From a virus: a stretch of DNA of 33,445 nt. The DNA lies in the IMG/VR virus record IMGVR_UViG_3300002514_000118, positions 614 through 34,058 of that record; one strand, 5' to 3'. Below, piece by piece: positions 15,612 to 22,996 of this stretch (positions within the stretch are counted from its first letter, which is position 1; each line of letters begins with the position of its first letter). A program made the translations under genes and the position numbers. Under the pieces are notes generated by a model that was not told the origin of the DNA, searched no databases, and saw only the letters and a list, made by a program, of their open reading frames with translations.

Positions 15612-16603
15612 TTCTCTCTCTTTGTGCGTCTTCGCGATGCAATAGAATCTTTATATCGTTTTGGCTTAGTGCCGAAGTCTCTAACAACACTAAAGGTCGA
15701 GGGAAGCTTTCTAGACCATATAGCGTTATTCTTGAGATTTAGTATGATATGGAAGCCTAGCCCTCTAAGTAGATCGCTAACGGGGTTGTTATTATGTGAT
15801 ATATTTTTTGACTTATCACTGTAAGGCTGCTCTATATGAATAAGTTTACAATCTTTAAAAAAATCCCTATGAGAGTCAATTATCTCTCTTTCAGCGCCTT
15901 CGACGTCAATCTTAATAATATCAGGTGATTTTTTATTTCCAATAATTTTTTCAAGTCTAGAAAATCTACACTCTATTTCTTCAAAGCTGATTGGGGGCTT
16001 ATTTACTGTATACAGGCCCGAATTTATTCTGGCTTCTCTATTGGGCAAATATACTTTCCTATTTTCACTATTTGGACCGATCCCGACATTGTGTATCTTT
16101 ATATTGTCAAGATTATTGGCTCTAATATTAGCTAGTGATTTTTCAAAATTATCACGAACTGGTTCAAATCCTATAATTTCACAATCTCTAAACGCATAAG
16201 AAAACACAATAGAGTAAATTCCAATATTTGATCCAATATCTAGTATTAATTCTGGACTACTTTTTGGAAAAATATTATTCCAGAGACTTTTTATTATGGA
16301 TATCTCATCTCCTGCGCGAAAAGCTGTTGAGTTTAATCCACAAGTGCATCCATGCGTATAATAACCGCATCTGCCTTTCATAGCCCAGGATGGTGACATC
16401 AAGGTGGCGGTGCATTTTCCTAAAGTGACGAGAAATCGTCGGTGTCTGGGAACCGCTGGATTTTGTCTTGGAATCGTTAGAGTTTCAAACTCAGTAAAAA
16501 CATTAGCATCAGATGCCGTGTCTGTTTTAGATTTCTTTAAGCTCACGTAATTGTTGCCTGTGGCACACTGGGTGCTTTCTCTACAAAAGCAATCATAGCA
16601 CAA
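15608..16603 (-). CDS. FkbM-family SAM-dependent methyltransferase
   Basis: Likely O-methylates a sugar or similar small acceptor. The class I fold is clear: motif I LILDIGSNIGIYS (119-131), acidic end of beta2 in IIGFEPV (143-149), and the FkbM hallmark IIKIDVEGAEREI (229-241), followed by LIHIEQP. The substrate is unknown; phage enzymes of this family could modify virion or host-surface glycans. The start is doubtful. The first codon in the open frame is TTG at 16603 with only a weak AGG beside it; alternatives are GTG at 16546 and ATG at 16399 or 16381. The N-terminal 90 residues are Cys-rich (C2, C5, C7, C13, C64, C79, C86, C88) and Arg-rich, unlike the usual family. It is the only gene of this block not coupled at its 5' end (71-base gap). 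Its stop is coupled to the Mre11-Rad50 start. Confidence 0.85.
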   Translation of the reverse strand: MCYDCFCRESTQCATGNNYVSLKKSKTDTASDANVFTEFETLTIPRQNPAVPRHRRFLVTLGKCTATLMSPSWAMKGRCGYYTHGCTCGLNSTAFRAGDEISIIKSLWNNIFPKSSPELILDIGSNIGIYSIVFSYAFRDCEIIGFEPVRDNFEKSLANIRANNLDNIKIHNVGIGPNSENRKVYLPNREARINSGLYTVNKPPISFEEIECRFSRLEKIIGNKKSPDIIKIDVEGAEREIIDSHRDFFKDCKLIHIEQPYSDKSKNISHNNNPVSDLLRGLGFHIILNLKNNAIWSRKLPSTFSVVRDFGTKPKRYKDSIASRRRTKREK

Positions 16604-16674
16604 CCTATTAGTTTAATTATGCTGTATATAATTTTGATGTACAAATTTTATCTTGCTAGTGTATGGGATTTAGT

Positions 16675-17637
16675 TTAAAACAGCGATCCAGTCCTTATTG
16701 AAGAGATCTTTTCCATTATAGAGTCTTCTCTTGTCCACTTACTTGCTTTGTTCTGTAGTGTTTCGAAATCTTTTTTTGACATTTCACCTGCATCGTGAAA
16801 GCTTTCTAAATCCATTATCCTCACGTCACATGAATAAGATGCTAGAAGATCAGCTATCTTAAAAGATTTCTCTCTTGCATCTGAATCTAGACAAAGCAAA
16901 ACAGGTGTGTTGTTAGATGCTATTCTTTTGAATAAGTAAGAGTGCTTACTGAGTATTGATCCCAAGAGACATGTTGAATTTTGACCTGACTTGAGGAGGT
17001 CGAATGGGCCCTCTACAAGAGTCAGCTCTTTTTTCCAGTTTATATTAGATTCATTAAATATTATTGTGCTCTTTTTGACATTAGAATTTATATATTTTCT
17101 ATACACGTCATCATCTATTGCGCGAGCTGTAAAAAAATTTAACTCTCCATCAAGGTCAAATGAGGGTATTATGACTCTTCTTCTAAATTTTCCGCTTGCC
17201 GCTGTTCCTATTTTAAAATACCACAGATCCCTATGTCCGATACCTCTTTTTAAAAGATAATCAAAACAAGATTTTATATCTGGATCTTTTGATTTGAAAT
17301 TAGTTGCAAGAGAAATAAAAGATTCAGGTAAGGATATTTTTTCAGATATCTCATCGACTACTTTATCTACTTTTTCATGTAAAAATCTTACTCTAAATTC
17401 TTTTGAAAGTGCTGCACTAACGTATTTAGATAGAATATAGCCTAAGTCTTTACCCTTAACTCCGCACACCCAGCAATGACAATTCCAAGTATTTAAGTTT
17501 ATAGATAGCTTCTTTTTCTTATTTGATCCACTGCCACACGATGGACAAAAAGTAGCAACGTTAACTTTATCCCTAGCAATCTCTACTTCACCAAAAGCCT
17601 GTCTTACAAACCTTATTTTTGATGAAAATGTTTCCAT
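16675..17637 (-). CDS. DNA primase with CHC2-like zinc finger and Toprim domain
   Basis: Makes RNA primers for lagging-strand synthesis and is likely the counterpart of T4 gp61. It has 320 residues (T4 gp61 has 342). The N-terminal zinc ribbon has CPSC (31-34) and CHCWVC (53-58), as in DnaG-type primases. The catalytic core begins near RRRVIIPSFDLDGELNFF (152-169). The Toprim motifs are VEGPFD (208-213, Glu209) and LCLDSDA (248-254, Asp251 and Asp253). A DAGE motif follows at 282-285. There is no helicase domain, so a separate replicative helicase (gp41-like) must lie elsewhere. It is flanked by the RuvC-like resolvase gene 23 bases upstream and the methyltransferase downstream. Confidence 0.9.
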   Translation of the reverse strand: METFSSKIRFVRQAFGEVEIARDKVNVATFCPSCGSGSNKKKKLSINLNTWNCHCWVCGVKGKDLGYILSKYVSAALSKEFRVRFLHEKVDKVVDEISEKISLPESFISLATNFKSKDPDIKSCFDYLLKRGIGHRDLWYFKIGTAASGKFRRRVIIPSFDLDGELNFFTARAIDDDVYRKYINSNVKKSTIIFNESNINWKKELTLVEGPFDLLKSGQNSTCLLGSILSKHSYLFKRIASNNTPVLLCLDSDAREKSFKIADLLASYSCDVRIMDLESFHDAGEMSKKDFETLQNKASKWTREDSIMEKISSIRTGSLF

Positions 17638-17660
17638 ATAAAAAAAATACTAACTAAATC

Positions 17661-18212
17661 TCAAATGTTCATATGAATAGAAGATGCAGCGATGACATAT
17701 GCATCTGCCATATCATAACATCCTATTTCTAATACTTCCTGCCCTTTTCTAGGGCCGCTTTTTAAAATCTTTGTTGGCCACACATGATTAGTTCCGTCAA
17801 GCCTATCTGAGACCCAGTCTAGTATTTGCTGCTTTGTAGATTTTCCACAAACTTTTTCTCTTTTTACTTTTATTCCAACGCTTTTTCTAGCCTGATTAAC
17901 ATTAATGAATACAGGAGAATCATCAAAGATCTTGAAACAAGTATAGGATACTATTCCATTAAATTTTGAAAGAGTAGACAAGGTTCTTGCAGATGAAAAA
18001 CCGGGTCTATAGGATTGAAAATCTTCCTCTATATAGACACGCTCTATGCTGTAGAGATTATTGATCTTTAATATTTTATTTCTTACTATTTCTGCTTTTT
18101 CAAATAAGCTATCACCAGATCTGAGCTTTATAAATCCGATATCAACTAACTTATCATTGTCTAGAACACACCAGCCTGTACAGCTTGTTGAAATATCAAG
18201 TCCCAGTATCAT
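17661..18212 (-). CDS. RuvC-like Holliday junction resolvase
   Basis: A metal-dependent endonuclease of the RNase H fold that resolves branched DNA during recombination and before packaging. Counting from the ATG at 18212, the 183-residue protein opens MILGLDISTSCTGW (first catalytic Asp6). It then has VYIEED (Glu62/63) and CYDMADAYVIA near the C-terminus (Asp167, Asp170), the expected acidic set. The frame is open to another ATG at 18251, but RuvC proteins start directly before the first beta strand and an AGGGA site precedes 18212, so I prefer the shorter form. The 5' end overlaps the zinc-ribbon gene by 17 bases. T4 uses the unrelated endonuclease VII (gp49) for this job. Confidence 0.88.
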   Translation of the reverse strand: MILGLDISTSCTGWCVLDNDKLVDIGFIKLRSGDSLFEKAEIVRNKILKINNLYSIERVYIEEDFQSYRPGFSSARTLSTLSKFNGIVSYTCFKIFDDSPVFINVNQARKSVGIKVKREKVCGKSTKQQILDWVSDRLDGTNHVWPTKILKSGPRKGQEVLEIGCYDMADAYVIAASSIHMNI

Positions 18213-18468
18213 CTGGCCACTTTCCCTTTGGGCACTTTTTTGATTTAGCATATGTCATCATGGGAAATGCACACCCGCACTCTTTACACTTATACTTAAA
18301 GATATTTTTTCCCATAATAGTAAATTCTGCAAAGAGAAGGCTCGGGCAAGTCTTGCAAATATTTGCCCTCTTTTCAGCCATAATTTTCATTTCTTCTGAA
18401 AGTCTTTTCGGCTGGGAGGACTTGATAAAATTTACCCATCCTTCTGTTATATTTTTTAAGCTAGCCAC
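18196..18468 (-). CDS. Small six-cysteine zinc-ribbon protein
   Basis: A 90-residue protein. A helical N-terminus (1-33) leads into C38-x2-C41, then C61-x2-C64-x-C66 and C79 in CPKGKWPDD. This arrangement (ICKTCP ... CKECGC ... CPKGKW) resembles small phage-encoded zinc proteins of unknown function. It starts with GTG, which shares its G with the TAG stop of the preceding 828 aa gene (TAGTG), so translation is coupled although the preceding gene encodes a virion-type protein. It overlaps the resolvase start. Regulatory or replication-accessory roles are possible but not shown. Confidence 0.78.
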   Translation of the reverse strand: MASLKNITEGWVNFIKSSQPKRLSEEMKIMAEKRANICKTCPSLLFAEFTIMGKNIFKYKCKECGCAFPMMTYAKSKKCPKGKWPDDTGT

Positions 18469-20954
18469 TAGAAATCCATTTTAAATTTTATTAAGAATTC
18501 GTCCTGCTCTCTCTTGGTTATTGGCTGGGCGAGATTACCTCTCATTATAATATTAAGATTGTCATCATGTAAATTGAAGCCTGATACATAAACAAATTTT
18601 TGATCTTTATCAGATGCATCCGATGATGCAGACAGGACCTTATATTGAGGATTTGATGATGAATTAAACAGTCCTACACCTGCAGGTATACTCACAGTTA
18701 GTATGTGTATATTCTGATCACCTTTAAATGACATTTCAAACTTATTTTTTCCAAAATATGCAACGTGGGGAGATTTGATTATTGCAACTCCCTCATTATA
18801 TAAGACATTTCCGACATTTGCCCATCTTGGGTGTTTAGTAAGGGCATCAGCTCTATATAATCCGCCTTTTTCATTGTCTCTCAGAGTAACTTTTACTTTT
18901 CCGCCTGATCCTGACATATCAGGGTCAGTTATATAGAGAGATCCAGGTGAAATTCTATTTCCATAATAGAGATTAGATATATCAAAAATAGTGATTTCGT
19001 TTGAACTTGGATCGCGTGTTCTTTGATATATGGTCAAAACCTGGCTAGTAGACGTAGATCCGCCGCCCATACTATCTGGAGAGACGCCTGCTACTTGTGA
19101 TGCTATTGATTCACTTGATGTATCATCAGGTAGTGTCAAAGTTGATCCTGCTACAGCAGCGGCGACTCCCTTTGATGATACTGTTGCGAGACCAGCATAT
19201 GCAGATGATGTCGGGATCATTTCATTAACATTGATAATACTTAGATCAAGTCCGCCATGAACACTTTTAAACGTAGACATATCAGTGTTGATTGATCCGC
19301 TCCTAAGTAGATCATAGTCTGGAATGAATCTTCCATTATCATTGGGAAGAATTGTAAGATTTCCCTTTCTTATAGAGCCTGTTCCAAACACATATCCATT
19401 TGCTGTTATGTCAAGAACAGTCGTATCTATAGTAGAAGCAGTTAGATTATATAGTCGAGGATAATTTCCTTCCTTGAAATCTCTACAGAAATTTGGCAGG
19501 TTGATTAGATACCCACCTACACCAAATGAAAATGTTGTATTAAACGGATGCTTTGTCCACTTTTTCTCTGTTTGAAAAGGTGTTATTAGTGAGTCACGAG
19601 TCTTGCTAGCTTGAGTAAATAACGGTGGTAGATAAAACATAAGTCTGTCACTGCTCATCTCTGAGCCCATTGATCTTTGACCAAAGCTCTCATTATATTT
19701 TATCTTATTTCCGCTTATATAATCGTTGAATATCTTTAAGTCATGTACCTCTGCATTAAGCGGATGGTCAAGTTTAAAAGTTCCCCATGGCGGATCATCA
19801 GTGTACCCTGCCTCATACGGATACACACCGCCGTTCTGGCCAGCATCTATATTGAAAAACATTGCTTCATCAACCGAATCTGCTGCTTCGTAATAGTTTC
19901 CAATAAACAGGGCATTAGCACTAACGTGCGACGGTGGTAATATTGAGGAAGAGGGTATATTAAAATAATATTGCTTGTCATCTATGTGGATGCTTCCTGT
20001 TCCATCATTTACTTCATTTCCTCCCCACCTTACACATACGTGATGCCAGTGATTTTTTCTTAGTGAGTTATCATTAGATGTGAATATAAGATCTTGAGGA
20101 TATGATCTTTTATTGTTTGCAATAGATAGATCTACAGTGGACGGTGCTATATCTGCGCTGTGGCTAAGCTGAAGAAGCAGTCTATATCCATCTACGGTGT
20201 CATTTCCATCTTTTAGTGTTCCCGAAACGAGAGACAAAGCAAATGTCGATGAAATGTGCATGATCGTCCCTGCTTTGAACTCAGCGTTATAGTCATTTGC
20301 ATATCTGGGATTTATATAAAAGTCAAGACTAAACGATCCAGTGGGTGAGTATGGACGAGGATTATCACCTATTACAAAGTTAGGATACATTATAGCAGAT
20401 GCAGACGGAACAAGAGAGCCTGTGAAAAAGTTAAGCGTGTTGTAATTAGTATAAGAAAATTGACAGACATCATAGTATGCTGAGTAGAATGGCATTAGCA
20501 CTTTTCTTATACAATTTTTTACAGATGAGTTCATTGTAAATGAGAACGGCGGATCAAATCGAACTATCGGAAGCTTTTTGGTGTTTCTAGCTATAATAGA
20601 TGCTGAATTGACCAGCTCCATGTATTTTGCTATAGACCCGGATACATTTGCAGAAGTTCCATCTGCATACGCTTTTTTTACTGTCTTATTTATCTCTTTA
20701 AGATTCGACACAAGAGAAAAGTCGCCTTCATTGAATCCAGAGACTCCAGCACTATTTACGTCAAATGAATTTTCTCCCATCTGTGATGGATCAGTAAGGT
20801 TCTTAAAGCACTTGCTTGGTCGGACTGCAACTGGCATTGAACCAGTTGGGTGTGCAGTTGCACCTTCAAATGAGGAGCTTAAATACCTCACTTCGGGATG
20901 AAGGCTTAGTGAAAATTTTTCAACATATTCTGGAAGAATTTTTATTAGGGACAT
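18468..20954 (-). CDS. Virion-type structural protein with LamG/concanavalin-like domain
   Basis: An 828-residue, beta-rich, Ser/Gly/Asn-rich protein. Residues about 205-412 look like a LamG/concanavalin A-like jelly roll: GSFSLDFYINPR at the first strand, NHWHHVCVRWGG (301-312) matching the usual WHHVA-x-x-W strand, and AEVHDLKIFNDYIS (401-414) as the closing strand. Such domains bind carbohydrate or protein. The last 40 residues (VYVSGFNLHDDNL ... QPITKREQDEFLIKFKMDF) resemble the C-terminus of the next upstream gene product. No enzyme motif is seen. The setting in a block of structural genes suggests a tail, baseplate or fibre-associated component. Confidence 0.78.
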   Translation of the reverse strand: MSLIKILPEYVEKFSLSLHPEVRYLSSSFEGATAHPTGSMPVAVRPSKCFKNLTDPSQMGENSFDVNSAGVSGFNEGDFSLVSNLKEINKTVKKAYADGTSANVSGSIAKYMELVNSASIIARNTKKLPIVRFDPPFSFTMNSSVKNCIRKVLMPFYSAYYDVCQFSYTNYNTLNFFTGSLVPSASAIMYPNFVIGDNPRPYSPTGSFSLDFYINPRYANDYNAEFKAGTIMHISSTFALSLVSGTLKDGNDTVDGYRLLLQLSHSADIAPSTVDLSIANNKRSYPQDLIFTSNDNSLRKNHWHHVCVRWGGNEVNDGTGSIHIDDKQYYFNIPSSSILPPSHVSANALFIGNYYEAADSVDEAMFFNIDAGQNGGVYPYEAGYTDDPPWGTFKLDHPLNAEVHDLKIFNDYISGNKIKYNESFGQRSMGSEMSSDRLMFYLPPLFTQASKTRDSLITPFQTEKKWTKHPFNTTFSFGVGGYLINLPNFCRDFKEGNYPRLYNLTASTIDTTVLDITANGYVFGTGSIRKGNLTILPNDNGRFIPDYDLLRSGSINTDMSTFKSVHGGLDLSIINVNEMIPTSSAYAGLATVSSKGVAAAVAGSTLTLPDDTSSESIASQVAGVSPDSMGGGSTSTSQVLTIYQRTRDPSSNEITIFDISNLYYGNRISPGSLYITDPDMSGSGGKVKVTLRDNEKGGLYRADALTKHPRWANVGNVLYNEGVAIIKSPHVAYFGKNKFEMSFKGDQNIHILTVSIPAGVGLFNSSSNPQYKVLSASSDASDKDQKFVYVSGFNLHDDNLNIIMRGNLAQPITKREQDEFLIKFKMDF

Positions 20955-20966
20955 TAATCATTGCCG

Positions 20967-22229
20967 TTAGAAGTCTAGCCTAACTCTGATCGTTATATCC
21001 TTCTCGTTATTCTTTTCTATTGGTCTGGATAGCTTAGCCACTGCCAAGAGATTGTCTGCTGCGTCATAAAGCCCAACAGTCGTAATAAAACAGAATGCCT
21101 TTTGTGTGTTTTCCTGTCCTGTTTCTATGACACGAATCTTGTTTGTAGTTGTGTCAGTATATGTTGGATTTGAAGAGTAGTTAAACTCATCAGCCGTAGC
21201 TCTGCAGAATATCAACGTTGAGTTAATGTTTGTTAGGTTTTGGAATGTCATTGCAGTATTTGATCCTGAGCTGAATCTGCATGAAGCAAAGTGGTTTACT
21301 ATGTCGTCTACAGAAGCAGACACCATTAAGTCTGGAATGAATGCTGCTGCAGGGTTAGATGACATACCCAGATCTTGTGATCCTAGAATAGTATATCCTG
21401 TACCTACAGACTGTGGATTTTGATCATTCATAGCTCCGATCACACCTGAGACATGCTGAGATCCTGATATTATCTTCTTGAGATCAAAGATTCCAATTCC
21501 TTGCTCGTAAAACATTAGACCAACAGTTGCATTAGTATCTGCTGAGTTTACTATGTTTCCGACTGCACCACCAAAAGAGCTTTCCTGATTTGCAGAGGCC
21601 CCGACGTCTGTAAAGATAGCAGATCCTGACTCAGTTGTGACTATAAGGTTTTCTTCACACTTTGTTCCTTCCCATTCCTTATTATCTGCATTACGATGAG
21701 GTGTTGCAGAAGCTGACGTATAGAATCTCATTGCAAAAGACTCTCTCTTAATCATGTCTCTTGCAAATAACCGCTTGAAGCAGACAAACATTGCTGTATC
21801 TATGACATCAGTAGTTGTGTATCCTGAGTAGGGTGCAGCAAACTGGGAGTCTGCGTTTCCAAGAAGAAGTTGTGCGAACTGTCTATAGTTGCCTATCTTT
21901 TCTCTCATCATTAATGAATTAGATGGAAACAGCACCTTTCCTGTAGAGTCTACACCAGAAGATGCAGAAGCTACGTATGAACTTCCTGAAAATATACCAA
22001 CAGTTAAGTCAAAAACAGGGTTTGCTGTCTGAAGAGTGAAATCTTGATCGTAGACTGTCTGAAATAAAGAAGATGTGACTCCTGGACCCACACCTCCTGT
22101 AACATATACTTGATATGTCTTTCTTGTAAGGGACCCTGATATGTCCTCTTGAATTATATCTACTAGCTGATTAAGAAAAGACTTTGTTGTTTTCTTATCT
22201 GAATTTGTAAGCTCTTTAAATGTAGCCAC
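20967..22229 (-). CDS. Virion-type structural protein (420 aa), unassigned
   Basis: A 420-residue, beta-rich protein with a helical N-terminus (MATFKELTNSDKKTTKSFLN). The start codon is GTG. Ser, Ala, Gly and Thr dominate and few residues are charged, as in self-assembling virion proteins. The C-terminal segment FCFITTVGLYDAADNLLAVA followed by KLSRPIEKNNEKDITIRVRLDF resembles the C-terminus of the 828 aa protein, suggesting a shared assembly or docking domain. I cannot match it to sheath, tube or known baseplate proteins. It lies 12 bases from the 828 aa gene and 13 bases after the 232 aa gene. Confidence 0.75.
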   Translation of the reverse strand: MATFKELTNSDKKTTKSFLNQLVDIIQEDISGSLTRKTYQVYVTGGVGPGVTSSLFQTVYDQDFTLQTANPVFDLTVGIFSGSSYVASASSGVDSTGKVLFPSNSLMMREKIGNYRQFAQLLLGNADSQFAAPYSGYTTTDVIDTAMFVCFKRLFARDMIKRESFAMRFYTSASATPHRNADNKEWEGTKCEENLIVTTESGSAIFTDVGASANQESSFGGAVGNIVNSADTNATVGLMFYEQGIGIFDLKKIISGSQHVSGVIGAMNDQNPQSVGTGYTILGSQDLGMSSNPAAAFIPDLMVSASVDDIVNHFASCRFSSGSNTAMTFQNLTNINSTLIFCRATADEFNYSSNPTYTDTTTNKIRVIETGQENTQKAFCFITTVGLYDAADNLLAVAKLSRPIEKNNEKDITIRVRLDF

Positions 22230-22242
22230 TTTTACCTCAATA

Positions 22243-22941
22243 TTATGATATCTGAATTCTAAAACTTATTGTCGCGCCGGAATTGACACCTGAAATTGTT
22301 GCGACTTTTTCAACAACACTTGCGCCTTGCTGCTGGTATGAAGAAAATAAATCAGACGAAACTGATTTTGCGTAAAGTGTCATCCCTACGGTTGAAAGAT
22401 TCTGTGCATCTATTGCAGCGTTTGCAGGAATTGTATACACTGCAACATTATTTGTATCCACGCTATCTGGAACTCTATTTGTCACACCAACAAAAAGATA
22501 GTCAACAGTTAGCCTGTAGCTAAAGTCTGTTAGATCCGGATCTAGTGTTCCCGCCTCTAATCCTTGCTTGAATTTTGCAAATACAGAAGTGGATCCCACT
22601 GTGCTACTTCTAGCAAGAGATACTATGCTATCTGTTAAACCTTCTATTATAGTCAGTGAAGGCAGTCTCGAAAGTGCATCATTATTAATAGATCTACATC
22701 TAAACTTTTGCGCCAAGCTCCCCTGCGTAACTGCCTCTAAGACAGGTGTATTTTTTTCAATTTTCTCTTTTCCAACTGTTCTTCCGAATTGAACTATGTG
22801 TCCATAATCGACCTCTTCGTCAGAAAATGCAAATTTAAAAATTTCAAAACTTCCATCATTCCTTGCAAGTGCTTCACGGCCTAAGTCAGTAAGTACTGCG
22901 TCTAAGATGATATTATTTGTGCTCTGATCAAGAAATCCCAT
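22243..22941 (-). CDS. Virion-type structural protein (232 aa), unassigned
   Basis: A 232-residue protein. Its first 50 residues (MGFLDQSTNNIILDAVLTDL, then GREALARNDGSFEIFKFAFSDEEVDYG) share a pattern with the start of the 382 aa protein at 32049-33197: G(F/I)LD, a helix ending LGR or IGR, then a short strand and an acidic turn with a Tyr. The rest is beta-rich and ends with a short hydrophilic strand (SGATISFRIQIS). There is no enzyme motif. It is probably a small tail or baseplate component, judged by position and composition only. The start has an AGGAG-like site in the 55-base gap upstream. Confidence 0.73.
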   Translation of the reverse strand: MGFLDQSTNNIILDAVLTDLGREALARNDGSFEIFKFAFSDEEVDYGHIVQFGRTVGKEKIEKNTPVLEAVTQGSLAQKFRCRSINNDALSRLPSLTIIEGLTDSIVSLARSSTVGSTSVFAKFKQGLEAGTLDPDLTDFSYRLTVDYLFVGVTNRVPDSVDTNNVAVYTIPANAAIDAQNLSTVGMTLYAKSVSSDLFSSYQQQGASVVEKVATISGVNSGATISFRIQIS

Positions 22942-22996
22942 TTTTACGCTCCTGTCTTTAAATATACAGATAAAATGTATTCGAAGTAAATCGTTA

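Noticed and set aside
18212-18251. Longer start for the RuvC-like gene (adds 13 residues)
   Set aside because: The extra residues precede the first beta strand, are not typical of the family, and have a poorer ribosome site than the ATG at 18212. Not excluded.
22942-22996. Possible T4 late-type promoter in the gap before the 232 aa gene
   Set aside because: The minus strand has an AT-rich TATATTTA stretch but not the TATAAATA consensus, and AT-rich DNA gives such strings often.
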